A DNA stretch of 30,636 nucleotides from CAYPIE01 sp964410665. Its GTDB lineage: Bacteria > Planctomycetota > Planctomycetia > Gemmatales > Gemmataceae. Below are positions 1 to 7,226 of the stretch, one piece after another; positions within the stretch are counted from its first letter, which is position 1; every line of letters starts with the position of its first letter. The position numbers and the translations under genes are program-made. The notes under the pieces were generated by a model. It saw nothing but the letters and a program-made list of their open reading frames with translations. It was not told the origin of the DNA and did no database searches. Where the stretch lies: assembly GCA_964410665.1 (NCBI GenBank), contig CAYPIE010000070.1, forward strand, positions 1 through 30,636. The letters run 5' to 3'.

Positions 1-149
1 AGGTACTGAGATGTTTCAGTTCCCTCCGTTTGCTCGGGTATCTTGGGATCAATGCTCGTTTGACAGCTCCCCCAAGCTTATCGCAGTCTTCCACGCCCTT
101 CCGCCTTCTGGCACCAAGACATCCCCCACACGCCCTTACTAGCTTGGCC
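1..149 (-). rRNA. 23S ribosomal RNA, 5' end (partial)
   Basis: Read on the minus strand, the first ~150 nt align by eye with the 5' end of bacterial 23S rRNA. The strand starts GGCCAAGCTAGTAAG, the counterpart of the E. coli start GGTTAAGCGACTAAG. It then contains GGGGGATGTCTTGG, CTGCGATAAGCTT and GGGAACTGAAACATCT in the expected order and spacing. The gene runs off the left edge of the window. The 5' boundary near 149 is set by alignment from memory and may be off by a few bases. Confidence 0.9.
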
Positions 150-745
150 ACACTTTTCCGACCCTTCACTCGCGATCTCCCAAACACCCAACACCACGTC
201 AACGCGGTGATCGCGGCATTTAGATCACGCCGATGTTAGAGAAGCCGAAATTAAGTGCTACCACTCTAGCCCAGCTGCCTTCAAAGCTGGGACATGTTGG
301 TAACGATCCTGTTTCTAAGGCTCGTGTTTTTGTGCTCTTCAATCTGACTCGTTCAATGAGTAGGGTGCTCTTCAAGCCCTCGGAAGAACTCAAAAACCAA
401 GCCAACCCATTAACGCATCATCTCGAAGATGCGACTTTCTTATCCACCAAGTTGTCAAAGATCGTGTCTCTTCTGAGATCAGTCCCAGAAGTTTGGATCA
501 TCAAAGTGTTGGCTCAAATCACAGTTTCGTAAAAGAAACTATGCAAAAACCTACTTCAACAACCCTTTATTAACCTTATCAGATCGTAAGTGCTAAGTAT
601 TAGACAACTTACGACCAAGTTCATCCTATTGGGCTTCCTTGCTGGTGTCAACGGCTCTCGGGCAAAATTCTTGATGATTTCAACCCGAGTTCATCACCGA
701 GACATCCATGATCTATCCAAGCGCAACCGCTTGGATAGATTTTCC
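150..745 (-). other. tRNA-Ala to 23S spacer with boxA-like element
   Basis: About 600 nt of transcribed spacer lies between tRNA-Ala and 23S. No protein gene is supported; the open frame at 233-532 has no recognisable content. On the minus strand, complement of 451-463, the spacer reads GATCTTTGACAAC. This resembles the boxA-type motif (TCTTTGA...) often found ahead of 23S in rRNA spacers and used by Nus-factor antitermination. The boxA reading is inference from the motif and its position. Confidence 0.5.
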
Positions 746-818
746 TGGAGATGACGGGGATCGAACCCGTAACCTACGGCTTGCAAAGCCGTCGCTCTCC
801 CAATTGAGCTACATCCCC
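746..818 (-). tRNA. tRNA-Ala(UGC)
   Basis: The minus strand folds into a full 73-nt tRNA. The acceptor stem is GGGGATG with CATCTCC, with one G-U pair. The D-arm is GCTC/GAGC. The anticodon arm is ACGGC-TTTGCAA-GCCGT, giving anticodon TGC. The T-arm is ACGGG-TTCGATC-CCCGT and the discriminator is A. CCA is not encoded. It lies 27 nt downstream of tRNA-Ile, the usual Ile-Ala order of rRNA operons. Confidence 0.97.
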
Positions 819-844
819 GTGATCCAGCAATGGACCCAACAGAA

Positions 845-918
845 TGGGCGTACCTGGGCTCGAACCAGGGACCTCAGCTTTATCAGAGCTGCGCTCTAGC
901 CGACTGAGCTATACGCCC
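845..918 (-). tRNA. tRNA-Ile(GAU)
   Basis: The minus strand folds into a complete 74-nt tRNA. The acceptor stem is GGGCGTA/TACGCCC and the D-arm is GCTC/GAGC. The anticodon arm is CAGCT-CTGATAA-AGCTG, giving anticodon GAT. The T-arm is CCTGG-TTCGAGC-CCAGG and the discriminator is A. CCA is not encoded. It is the first gene of the operon: no 16S rRNA lies between it and the promoter at 1304-1331. Confidence 0.97.
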
Positions 919-974
919 TTTGTCTACATGGTGCCGAGAATCAAGTCAGGCTTGTGAACATGCAGATCAACAAT

Positions 975-1002
975 TGGTAGCTTAACCAACGGTTGGCTAC
1001 CA
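975..1002 (-). other. Hairpin in rRNA operon leader
   Basis: TGGTAGC (975-981) pairs with GCTACCA (996-1002), and AACC (984-987) pairs with GGTT (991-994) across a 3-nt loop. It lies ~55 nt upstream of tRNA-Ile in transcription order. It could be a processing stem in the precursor RNA; that role is inferred. Confidence 0.4.
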
Positions 1003-1012
1003 GTCGTCTCTA

Positions 1013-1045
1013 CCAGGCCGTCACTGCCAGGCCGTCACTGCCAGG
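1013..1045. repeat. Tandem duplication of a 14-nt unit
   Basis: The unit CCAGGCCGTCACTG occurs twice back to back (1013-1026, 1027-1040), followed by a partial third copy (CCAGG). It lies in the leader of the tRNA-23S operon. It looks like a simple replication-slippage duplication. Confidence 0.85.
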
Positions 1046-1167
1046 ACTTTGGTCTCGATTCGGAGTTTGTTTCGGTTCGACGCTTATTGCGATTCAAAGC
1101 TCGTTCCTAAACTCCAAGTTCTTGGCCAAGCTGGTGAACCAAAAAGGCCTTTAAGTCCCCCCAGAAC

Positions 1168-1198
1168 GCAAAAGAGCCAAACCGGTTCGGTTTGGCTC
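1168..1198 (-). promoter_or_regulatory. Leader hairpin followed by boxA-like GCTCTTTT
   Basis: GAGCCAAACC and GGTTTGGCTC form a perfect 10-bp stem with a 5-nt loop (1174-1198). On the minus strand, the operon's sense strand, the 3' arm runs into GGCTCTTTTGC. That resembles both a short intrinsic terminator and the boxB-hairpin/boxA (TGCTCTTTA) arrangement of rRNA antitermination leaders. Because it sits ~110 nt after the rRNA promoter, an antitermination or attenuation role is more likely than a plain terminator. This is inference. Confidence 0.4.
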
Positions 1199-1303
1199 CC
1201 GACGACTAACTTTATCACCGTCCGAGAGCTACTGTGATCGATTCTCGAAAGTGATAAATTGATGCATGTCGGTCCCCGTGCTTCTAGACACCACTCTCAT
1301 CGG

Positions 1304-1331
1304 ATTATAAAGGCAAGTCGGGTTGTGTCAA
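1304..1331 (-). promoter_or_regulatory. Near-consensus sigma-70-type promoter for the tRNA-23S operon
   Basis: On the minus strand TTGACA (complement of 1326-1331) is followed after 16 nt by TATAAT (complement of 1304-1309). Both hexamers match the housekeeping sigma consensus exactly. It points leftward at tRNA-Ile, tRNA-Ala and 23S. Transcription should start near 1297. A promoter this strong is what a stable RNA operon would be expected to have. Confidence 0.8.
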
Positions 1332-1495
1332 GGGGGCAGCTTGCTTCCCGATAATCCCGCAGCTCGCCATGGCTTCTGGGACTAAAGACAGAGCTGCTCC
1401 TTCAAGGTTCGCTTCGCTTCACATGGTGGCAGGAGACGGTCCTAAGCTCTGTCCTGGCTCTTGCTTGAACTTCTTCACAAAGATGGATTTCGGTC

Positions 1496-2380
1496 ATGGT
1501 GCAATCGACACTTTCTCCCGGGCAACGCCTCCGCCAAGCCTGGACACACCCCCCACTGATCTTGCCAGGCGTGTTTGATCCGCTGGTGGCGAGACTGGCA
1601 GCCTCCCTTGGTTTTTCTGCGGTTTACCTCTCAGGCGGCGCTTTGTCGGCGTCCATGGGCGTACCCGATGTTGGCCTCCTTGGCTTAGCAGAGTTTGTCG
1701 AGCGTGCCGCTGCCATCACCCGCGTCTGCACCCTGCCGCTACTCTGCGATGCCGATACCGGCTTTGGGACGGGGATCCATGTCGAACGTTGTGTCCAGAT
1801 GTTCGAACAAGCTGGCACCGCTGGGATTCATTTGGAAGACCAAGAAATGCCCAAACGATGCGGCCATCTGTCCGGAAAAGCGTTGGTTGATACCGCCACC
1901 ATGGTCGGCAAGATCCAAGCCGCGGTGGCAGCACGCCAGGATGCAGCGTTTGTCATCATCGCCCGCACCGACGCCCGCGGCGTCACCAGTCTTGACGATG
2001 CGATTGCTCGAGCCAATGCATACCGCACAGCTGGTGCAGATGTCATTTTCCCGGAAGCCCTTGCAAGCGTTGCCGAATTTGCCACCTTTGCTCAGGAAGT
2101 GAGCGGCCCGCTGCTGGCGAACATGACCGAGTTTGGCAAGAGCCCGCTGTTAGACCGCGCAGAACTGCGTCAGCTTGGCTATCAGATGATTCTCTATCCT
2201 CTCACCGCATATCGCTTGGCGCTGGCAGCAACACGCCACGCCTTGCAGCAGCTGCGAGATCAGCCGACCCAAACGTCACTTCTGCCCGACATGCTGACCC
2301 GCAGCGAGCTCTACGATCTGCTGGGTTATGCGGACTATGAAGCACGTGATCGGGCCTATTTTGACCCGCCCTCATCATGA
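1496..2380 (+). CDS. prpB: 2-methylisocitrate lyase (isocitrate lyase/PEP mutase family)
   Basis: A 294-residue protein of the usual PrpB length. The family cleaves 2-methylisocitrate to pyruvate and succinate in the cytosolic methylcitrate pathway for propionate. Visible signatures are the Mg-binding segment CDADTGFG (around residue 83), the acid pair in HLEDQ, and the catalytic loop PKRCGH (around residue 120) with the active-site Cys of lyases in this superfamily. SGGALSAS near the N-terminus matches the substrate-binding region. The start is ATG at 1496; only a weak GGA lies upstream, so the start is not certain. A citrate synthase-family gene follows on the same strand after ~425 nt, supporting a methylcitrate role. 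Another lyase of the superfamily, such as oxaloacetate decarboxylase, is less likely because of the KRCGH loop. Confidence 0.88.
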   Translation: MVQSTLSPGQRLRQAWTHPPLILPGVFDPLVARLAASLGFSAVYLSGGALSASMGVPDVGLLGLAEFVERAAAITRVCTLPLLCDADTGFGTGIHVERCVQMFEQAGTAGIHLEDQEMPKRCGHLSGKALVDTATMVGKIQAAVAARQDAAFVIIARTDARGVTSLDDAIARANAYRTAGADVIFPEALASVAEFATFAQEVSGPLLANMTEFGKSPLLDRAELRQLGYQMILYPLTAYRLALAATRHALQQLRDQPTQTSLLPDMLTRSELYDLLGYADYEARDRAYFDPPSS

Positions 2381-2806
2381 CCTACGCCACTCAGCCCAAG
2401 GCTCGACCTCCTCGACCCAGCTTCGACTGGCTTGTCAAGGATCGCTGCGCATGTACTCAGCCCTCGCCGTTTTCGCTTCGCGCACACGCTAACACGCAGT
2501 GTGTGGACCATCAGCTTGATCATGGCAATGACCTGGTTTTGACGCTTGCAATTATGTGGACCCAAGTGAGCTTCGATGTTGAAACGCTTCACGGCCACCG
2601 ACAAACCAAGTGCAGTGTTTTATCGGCAGTACTCACCCGGCAAGCAGGAAGATCGAGGCAGTTTCGATGGGTTCTCACTCATGTAGCAGGAGTTTCTCGA
2701 CGAAGAACAGCCACCTGTGCCAGGATAACGAATCTTCGATTCGTTTTGTTGCGAGCCTATGGTAGGGTAGTAATTCGTTGGGCCTAGGCGTTGTGAGGAG
2801 TTGGTG
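2381..2806 (+). other. Long gap between prpB and the citrate synthase gene
   Basis: A 136-codon frame fills most of this 425-nt gap (2377-2787), but its product has no recognisable motif and an unusual composition, so I treat it as noncoding. The 3' part presumably carries a promoter for the next gene. No clear -35/-10 pair was found. Confidence 0.4.
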
Positions 2807-3922
2807 ATGCAGAGCGAATCGATCCCTTATTCTCCGGGCTTAGAAGGCGTTCTCGCTGGGGAAACTGCGATCTCGACCGTTGAAGATGGATTACGTTATC
2901 GGGGTTATGCGGTCAGCGAACTCGCCGAGCATTGCTCCTTTGACGAGGTGGCTTTTCTGCTTTTGTATAGTGAGCTGCCAAAGCCGACCGAGCTTCGCGA
3001 ATTTCAGGAGCGTATCGCTGCCGCACGACGCTTGCCCAATGCCCTTAAAGATTTGCTCCAGGCCGTACCCAAATGGGCTTCGCCTCTCGAGGTATTGCGA
3101 ACCGGCGTGAGTGTCGTCGCCCACTTCGATCAGGATACCCTCGACAACAGTCGGGAGGCAAATCAGCGGAAGGCCGAACGCCTCCTAGCCCAGTTGCCGG
3201 TCATTATTGCCGATCGTTATCACTATGCTCTTGGAGAAGCGGCGGTTCTGGCTCGGCCGGACCTCGGACATGCGGCGAACTTCCTGTATATGCTCCGTGG
3301 CTCGGAGCCCCGAGCCGAGGAAACACGGGCTCTGGAGGTCTCGTTGATTCTCTATGCCGAACATGAGTTCAACGCGTCGACCTTTACTGCGCGGACGATT
3401 GTGTCGACAGAGAGTGATCTGCACTCTGCGGTGGTCGGGGCCATTGGTGCCCTCAAAGGCCGCCTGCATGGTGGTGCCAACGAACGGGTCATGGAGATTC
3501 TTCAAGCTGCCGGCGGGCCAGCGACGGCCGAGGCCTGGGTCCGTGACGTTCTGGCTCGTAAGGAGCGGATCATGGGCTTTGGTCATCGCGTGTACAAATC
3601 CGGTGATATCCGCGCGGTCATCTTGAAGGACTATGCACGCCGAGCGGCCGAGGCGCTTGAAAACACCCACTGGGAACAGACCGCTGACATCATCGAGCAG
3701 ATAGTCCTGTCCGAAAAAGGCTTACATCCCAATTTGGATTGGCCAGCCGGCCGCCTCTATCACTCCCTAGGCTTGGAAATCCCCATTTATACGCCAATCT
3801 TCGCCATGGCTCGGGTGGCAGGTTGGGCTGCACATGTGATCGAGCAACTAGACCACAACCGCCTCATCCGACCTCGAGCCCGGTATATTGGCCCTGCCCC
3901 TCGTCCGGTCCCCCCTCGCTGA
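2807..3922 (+). CDS. prpC: Citrate/2-methylcitrate synthase
   Basis: A 371-residue citrate synthase-family protein, about the length of bacterial 2-methylcitrate synthases and shorter than hexameric GltA enzymes. Such enzymes condense propionyl-CoA or acetyl-CoA with oxaloacetate. Catalytic blocks are visible: LKGRLHGGANERV (His around residue 223), GFGHRVYK (second His around 261) and, near the C-terminus, NLDWPAGRLYHSLG. Three start codons cluster at 2801, 2804 and 2807. ATG at 2807 is chosen because GAGGAG at 2795-2800 lies 6 nt upstream. The upstream prpB-like gene suggests the methylcitrate cycle. The sequence alone does not separate methylcitrate from citrate synthase, so the symbol is tentative. 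No prpD is in the window. Confidence 0.85.
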   Translation: MQSESIPYSPGLEGVLAGETAISTVEDGLRYRGYAVSELAEHCSFDEVAFLLLYSELPKPTELREFQERIAAARRLPNALKDLLQAVPKWASPLEVLRTGVSVVAHFDQDTLDNSREANQRKAERLLAQLPVIIADRYHYALGEAAVLARPDLGHAANFLYMLRGSEPRAEETRALEVSLILYAEHEFNASTFTARTIVSTESDLHSAVVGAIGALKGRLHGGANERVMEILQAAGGPATAEAWVRDVLARKERIMGFGHRVYKSGDIRAVILKDYARRAAEALENTHWEQTADIIEQIVLSEKGLHPNLDWPAGRLYHSLGLEIPIYTPIFAMARVAGWAAHVIEQLDHNRLIRPRARYIGPAPRPVPPR

Positions 3923-3972
3923 ACGGAAAATCCTCATCCTTCGCTTTAGCTGACCAAGATCGGTTCTGCGGA

Positions 3973-5994
3973 CTAGCGTAATGCCTGAGCCGCCTGGCAA
4001 ATCGCTTGAAACTCCTGGTCATTGCGAAGTCGTTGAAAGCTCGCATCTTCTACGAAGTGCTGCCAGCCGTAGCCCCTCACCAGTGCGGTCCGCAGCAGTC
4101 GATAGGCCTGAGCGCGATCTGTAGGAACCTGAGCACAGGTCTGTGCGTACACCCCGGCCATTCGATACAGGACCTCTGGTTCTGGTTGTCCCCGCAAGGC
4201 CATGCCCGCATCCTTCAGGGCAGCTTGTCGCTGTCCCAACCGAGCATGCAGCATTGCTCGCTCCGTAAATGCCCACGCATCCTCGGGGTAAAGTTCAATA
4301 AACCGATCGAGTGTCTGGAGCGCTTCAGGTAGGCGCTTGAGCCGTTTAGAAAGCACTTGGCTTTGGCTGCGTAGAGCCCGTCTGGAAGTCGGATCCAATC
4401 GCAAAGCCGCCGCGAAATCTGCCAGAGCCGCTTCTGGATCCTCCCGTGCAGAATCCAACCCTCGTGCCAGCCAACTCGCTGGGTCCGTTGGCCTGCGCCG
4501 GCGACCTTCGGCCCGAACCCGATCTGCTGCCCGATGATCCCCTTGCGCACGGTAAATAGCGGCAAGGACGAAATATGGCCGCGTTTGACTCGTTCCTTGC
4601 TCGAGTGCTGTTTCGAGATCGGTCAGCGCCTGAGCATATTCCCGACGTCCGTGATAGGCCAACGCCCGATGAATCATCGCATCTATATTGACTGGGTCCC
4701 CTTCTAACACGACCGTAAAATCTTGAATCGCTCCGCTGTAGTCCTGGTTGCAGAGTCGCGCATAGCCACGGGCAAAGCGAACGAGTCCACGGTGCGTTGC
4801 AAGCGCTAAACAACGACTAAACGCCGCCTCGGCTTCGGCAAAGTTCTCCGCTCGTAGTGCGGCATTGCCCAAGATGAACCAGGCAGTCAACCGCGCCGGA
4901 TCACGTTGCACTGCCTCACGGGCATACTCCCTTGCTTTGGCATCGTATCCGCGGATATACGCCCGGGTAGCGGCACAGTACCAGTCTTGAGCTCGTCGAA
5001 GGACGCGTACCGCAGTCTGTCCGCCACTGCAGGCGGTCTGCACGGGCAACCCCAATTGTTTGGCTTGCTGGTCGAGGGCAGGTGGTGCCAGTCCCGGTCG
5101 ATAGGTTTCCCGAGCTTGTTGATGGAACGCTCGGGCCCGTGCTTGCCGGTTTGGCGGCGATGTCGGTTCCGCCTTTGCCTGACGAAGCTCCCATTCACTG
5201 AGCTGCAACAACAATTCCCCAACACCCGTACAGAGAGCCTGTTGATCCTGTGTCGACAACCGGGTCACTCGAGCAGATTGTTGCCACCTGCGTCTCCCAA
5301 ATACCTCATAGGCCGCCAGCAAGGTGTGGGCCCTCGCCACCGCATGCTGCTGCTGTGCTGCATCGAGAAAGGCACTATGAAGGACCAATTCTAGCTGCGT
5401 TTTTTGCTCGACAAATTTTCGAAAGGCTGTAACAGCCTCGTGATTTTGCAGATGCCTTTGCCAGACGATGCTGCCGACAATGAGCAGGAGTAGCACCGCT
5501 CCGGCCAGCAGCATGAACGTCCGGGTGAATACACCCGAAGGGGTGCGGCGACCTAGGAGGCTTCTCGATGCCTCCATGGACGGCTTTGTCCCCTCGCTCC
5601 AGGATAAACAAGCCGCTCCCCCTGGCTCTGGTTCGATCCAATCGTGGGTATCAACGCAATAGTGTTGTTGATAAGCCTGGATATCCGGCCGGTCACCGTG
5701 GACCTGACGTTGGCGAAATTCTTCAAAGGCAAGGATCTGACGGTGTTCAGGAATCCGAAACAGGTTTGGGAACTGCTCCTGATAAGTTGCGAGCGGGGTC
5801 GGCTGTGCCTGTTCCCAGCCAAGTTCCAGATCGATGCGAATCAACGCACACAGGATCTCAAAATAGTGCGGGTGATTCGGCTCCGGCAAGAAGGGAGAAA
5901 AATCGGCAACCGGTCCCCGAAAGCGCGCGAACTCGAAACGTTCAATCCACCGTTCTCCACGGGTTGAATCGCGGAGCACTGACGGTTGCGTCAT
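3973..5994 (-). CDS. Membrane-anchored TPR protein, kinase-like but lacking the kinase domain
   Basis: About 673 residues. Residues ~35-105 match the segment found ahead of the catalytic domain in many planctomycete Ser/Thr kinases: a region like ALIRIDLELGW, then a region like FEEFRQRQVHGDRPD. None of the kinase motifs follow: no glycine loop, HRD or DFG. Instead comes a short linker, one transmembrane helix (~159-178, AGAVLLLLIVGSIVW), and a linker typical of those kinases (QTLDRF-type helices, GELLLQLSEWELRQAK). The C-terminal half (~335-630) is seven or eight TPR units. The protein should be anchored with TPRs on one side of the membrane, likely binding protein partners. ATG at 5994 is favoured by GAGGAG at 6005-6010; ATG at 6003 and 6033 are alternatives. 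A c-di-GMP riboswitch lies ~290 nt upstream. Confidence 0.75.
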   Translation of the reverse strand: MTQPSVLRDSTRGERWIERFEFARFRGPVADFSPFLPEPNHPHYFEILCALIRIDLELGWEQAQPTPLATYQEQFPNLFRIPEHRQILAFEEFRQRQVHGDRPDIQAYQQHYCVDTHDWIEPEPGGAACLSWSEGTKPSMEASRSLLGRRTPSGVFTRTFMLLAGAVLLLLIVGSIVWQRHLQNHEAVTAFRKFVEQKTQLELVLHSAFLDAAQQQHAVARAHTLLAAYEVFGRRRWQQSARVTRLSTQDQQALCTGVGELLLQLSEWELRQAKAEPTSPPNRQARARAFHQQARETYRPGLAPPALDQQAKQLGLPVQTACSGGQTAVRVLRRAQDWYCAATRAYIRGYDAKAREYAREAVQRDPARLTAWFILGNAALRAENFAEAEAAFSRCLALATHRGLVRFARGYARLCNQDYSGAIQDFTVVLEGDPVNIDAMIHRALAYHGRREYAQALTDLETALEQGTSQTRPYFVLAAIYRAQGDHRAADRVRAEGRRRRPTDPASWLARGLDSAREDPEAALADFAAALRLDPTSRRALRSQSQVLSKRLKRLPEALQTLDRFIELYPEDAWAFTERAMLHARLGQRQAALKDAGMALRGQPEPEVLYRMAGVYAQTCAQVPTDRAQAYRLLRTALVRGYGWQHFVEDASFQRLRNDQEFQAICQAAQALR

Positions 5995-6262
5995 TGGTTT
6001 CATTCTCCTCGATGGTCCATCGTGTATCCCCATGGGACTGGATCATCGGGCTGGGAAAGGCCCTGGCCATTCACCCGGATCATCGATCCGCAGATTCCAC
6101 AAATGTGCCACGCTTGACAAGCCAAATTGCTCAGCTGAATGGAACGAGAACACCATGGCCCTTAGCCAATGAATCGCTGCTAGAATGTGGTCGGCGTTAC
6201 TCGGAGGCAGGAGATGAACCAAGAATGCGAGAGTGTGAATTGTGGACGCACAAGATGAAATT
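5995..6262 (-). other. Leader between riboswitch terminator and TPR gene
   Basis: About 270 nt between the U-run of the terminator and the chosen start codon. No gene is supported. The 138-codon minus-strand frame across 6043-6459 runs through the riboswitch and is taken as spurious. GAGGAG at 6005-6010 is the only clear ribosome binding site. Confidence 0.5.
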
Positions 6263-6306
6263 TGGAAAAGAAAAAATATAATCCGGGCTTCCGAAGAAGC
6301 CCGGAT
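6263..6306 (-). terminator. Intrinsic terminator linked to the c-di-GMP riboswitch
   Basis: On the minus strand an 11-bp GC-rich stem (6281-6306) closes on a C(UUCG)G tetraloop and is followed by a U-rich run (ATTATATTTTTTCTTTTC, complement of 6263-6280). This is a textbook rho-independent terminator. It begins ~30 nt after the 3' end of the aptamer and precedes the TPR gene. It therefore probably acts as the expression platform of the riboswitch. Confidence 0.9.
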
Positions 6307-6333
6307 ACCAAGCTTACTTTTGGGTCCCGTCCA

Positions 6334-6432
6334 TCCCTTCGGTAGCTTGGCTGCCTTATCCGCCCCCCCCTCGGAGCGGGTAAGACCCTCAGCTTTGCGC
6401 CCCCACCTCACGATGGGTTTGCCGTTTCGGGT
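6334..6432 (-). ncRNA. c-di-GMP-I (GEMM) riboswitch aptamer
   Basis: The minus strand carries the hallmark blocks of the GEMM class I aptamer in order. GGCAAACC is followed by a stem CCCATC/GGTGGG closed by the GNRA tetraloop GTGA, then GGGCGCAAAGC. Next comes GGGTCTTA paired with TAAGGCAGCC (tetraloop receptor and P2 side), then AAGCTACCG. A basal stem forms between CCC..CGG (6422-6431) and CCG..GGG (6335-6342). The G before CAAACC matches the canonical c-di-GMP-binding form rather than the A variant linked to cGAMP. Two further hairpins precede it (6435-6449 and 6460-6480). It is oriented towards the TPR gene at 5994. Confidence 0.9.
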
Positions 6433-6585
6433 TCGGCACGGGTCGTGCCTTTCAGTCATGTAAGAGCCAAAACCTCTTACACCAACAACCTAGGCCATGA
6501 TTTCCAGGATGCAAATCGTTTTGCAAAAAATCCCAAAAAAACTTTCTGCCTAGACGGTTGAATCGTTGAAATCGGACCGGATGGC

Positions 6586-7065
6586 TTAGCGACGCACGCG
6601 GAGGGGAGGTTCATCCTCCCAATCGGCAGGGATTGGACGGCGCACTTCCTCCCCGACGTAGTGCCAAAAGCCGAGCTCGTCCTCGTCCGGTTTCCAACAA
6701 AAAGCGGCCGGACGTCCATGAATCCGGGTTGGGAATTCCACCCGCCCCTCTTGATCATCCGCCAGCGACAATCCGAGCGATTTCAGCTCACCCATCGCGG
6801 CGGTTAAGCGCTTTTCCGCGGTTAGAATATCATCTTTAAGATGATATCGTCGCTCTCGTTCCTGCCACACCAAGTCGTGGCGATGCCGATCCAGACGATC
6901 CCGTTCCGGATGCATCTGATTTAACTGTTGTTTAGTTTCAAGAATATCTCGGACGATGCCGCGAACAAGAGGGAGCATCTTCCGGGCAGTGGTCAGCGAG
7001 AGATTCACTTGCTTACGCCGAGCCTTATCGGTCGAGCCGAAAGCCCGTTTTGGTGAGTGATTCAT
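6586..7065 (-). CDS. DUF2203 family protein
   Basis: A 159-residue soluble protein. The N-terminal half is helical (SLTTARKMLPLVRGIVRDIL, then a charged region rich in Arg and Glu that could form a coiled coil). The C-terminal part has the DUF2203 signature: a Gly-rich turn, VEFPTRIHGRPAAFCWKPDE, then GFWHYVGE. The family is widespread and its function is unknown. ATG at 7065 follows AAGGGGGG with ~7 nt spacing. It lies downstream of the NagB-type gene on the same strand with a 160-nt gap, and upstream of the riboswitch, so the switch does not control it. Confidence 0.8.
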   Translation of the reverse strand: MNHSPKRAFGSTDKARRKQVNLSLTTARKMLPLVRGIVRDILETKQQLNQMHPERDRLDRHRHDLVWQERERRYHLKDDILTAEKRLTAAMGELKSLGLSLADDQEGRVEFPTRIHGRPAAFCWKPDEDELGFWHYVGEEVRRPIPADWEDEPPLRVRR

Positions 7066-7226
7066 GCGATACCCCCCTTGCGTGATGCCAGCGAAAAGGG
7101 AATGAAAGTTCCCTCTGTTTCCATCTTACCGTTTCGATCAAGTCTAGACAGGAACGGCAAGCTGTCGATCTTAGTTGGCGAGGACAACCATCCTGCATTT
7201 TAGCGATGCCAAAAGACAGGCAAGGT

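Larger units (their letters stand above)
919..1303 (-). other. Leader of the tRNA-23S operon
   Basis: About 380 nt separate the promoter from tRNA-Ile. No 16S rRNA signature is present (for example, no anti-Shine-Dalgarno 3' end). The leader holds a perfect 10-bp hairpin at 1174-1198, a second hairpin at 975-1002 (TGGTAGC/GCTACCA with an inner AACC/GGTT), and a 14-nt tandem duplication at 1013-1040. No protein gene is supported. Confidence 0.6.

Noticed and set aside
233..532. 99-codon plus-strand frame
   Set aside because: It lies in the tRNA-Ala to 23S spacer, antisense to the rRNA precursor, and has no recognisable product.
1174..1198. Simple terminator of a gene to the right
   Set aside because: No minus-strand gene lies between it and the strong rRNA promoter, so a leader element is more likely.
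2377..2787. 136-codon frame between prpB and the citrate synthase gene
   Set aside because: No motif, Arg-rich and low-complexity look, overlaps the prpB end; no ribosome binding site.
6043..6459. 138-codon minus-strand frame
   Set aside because: It runs straight through the riboswitch aptamer and the terminator, whose RNA signatures explain the sequence better.
6460..6480. Terminator after the DUF2203 gene
   Set aside because: The stem GTAAGAG/CTCTTAC has no U-run on either strand; it is more likely a leader hairpin of the riboswitch transcript.
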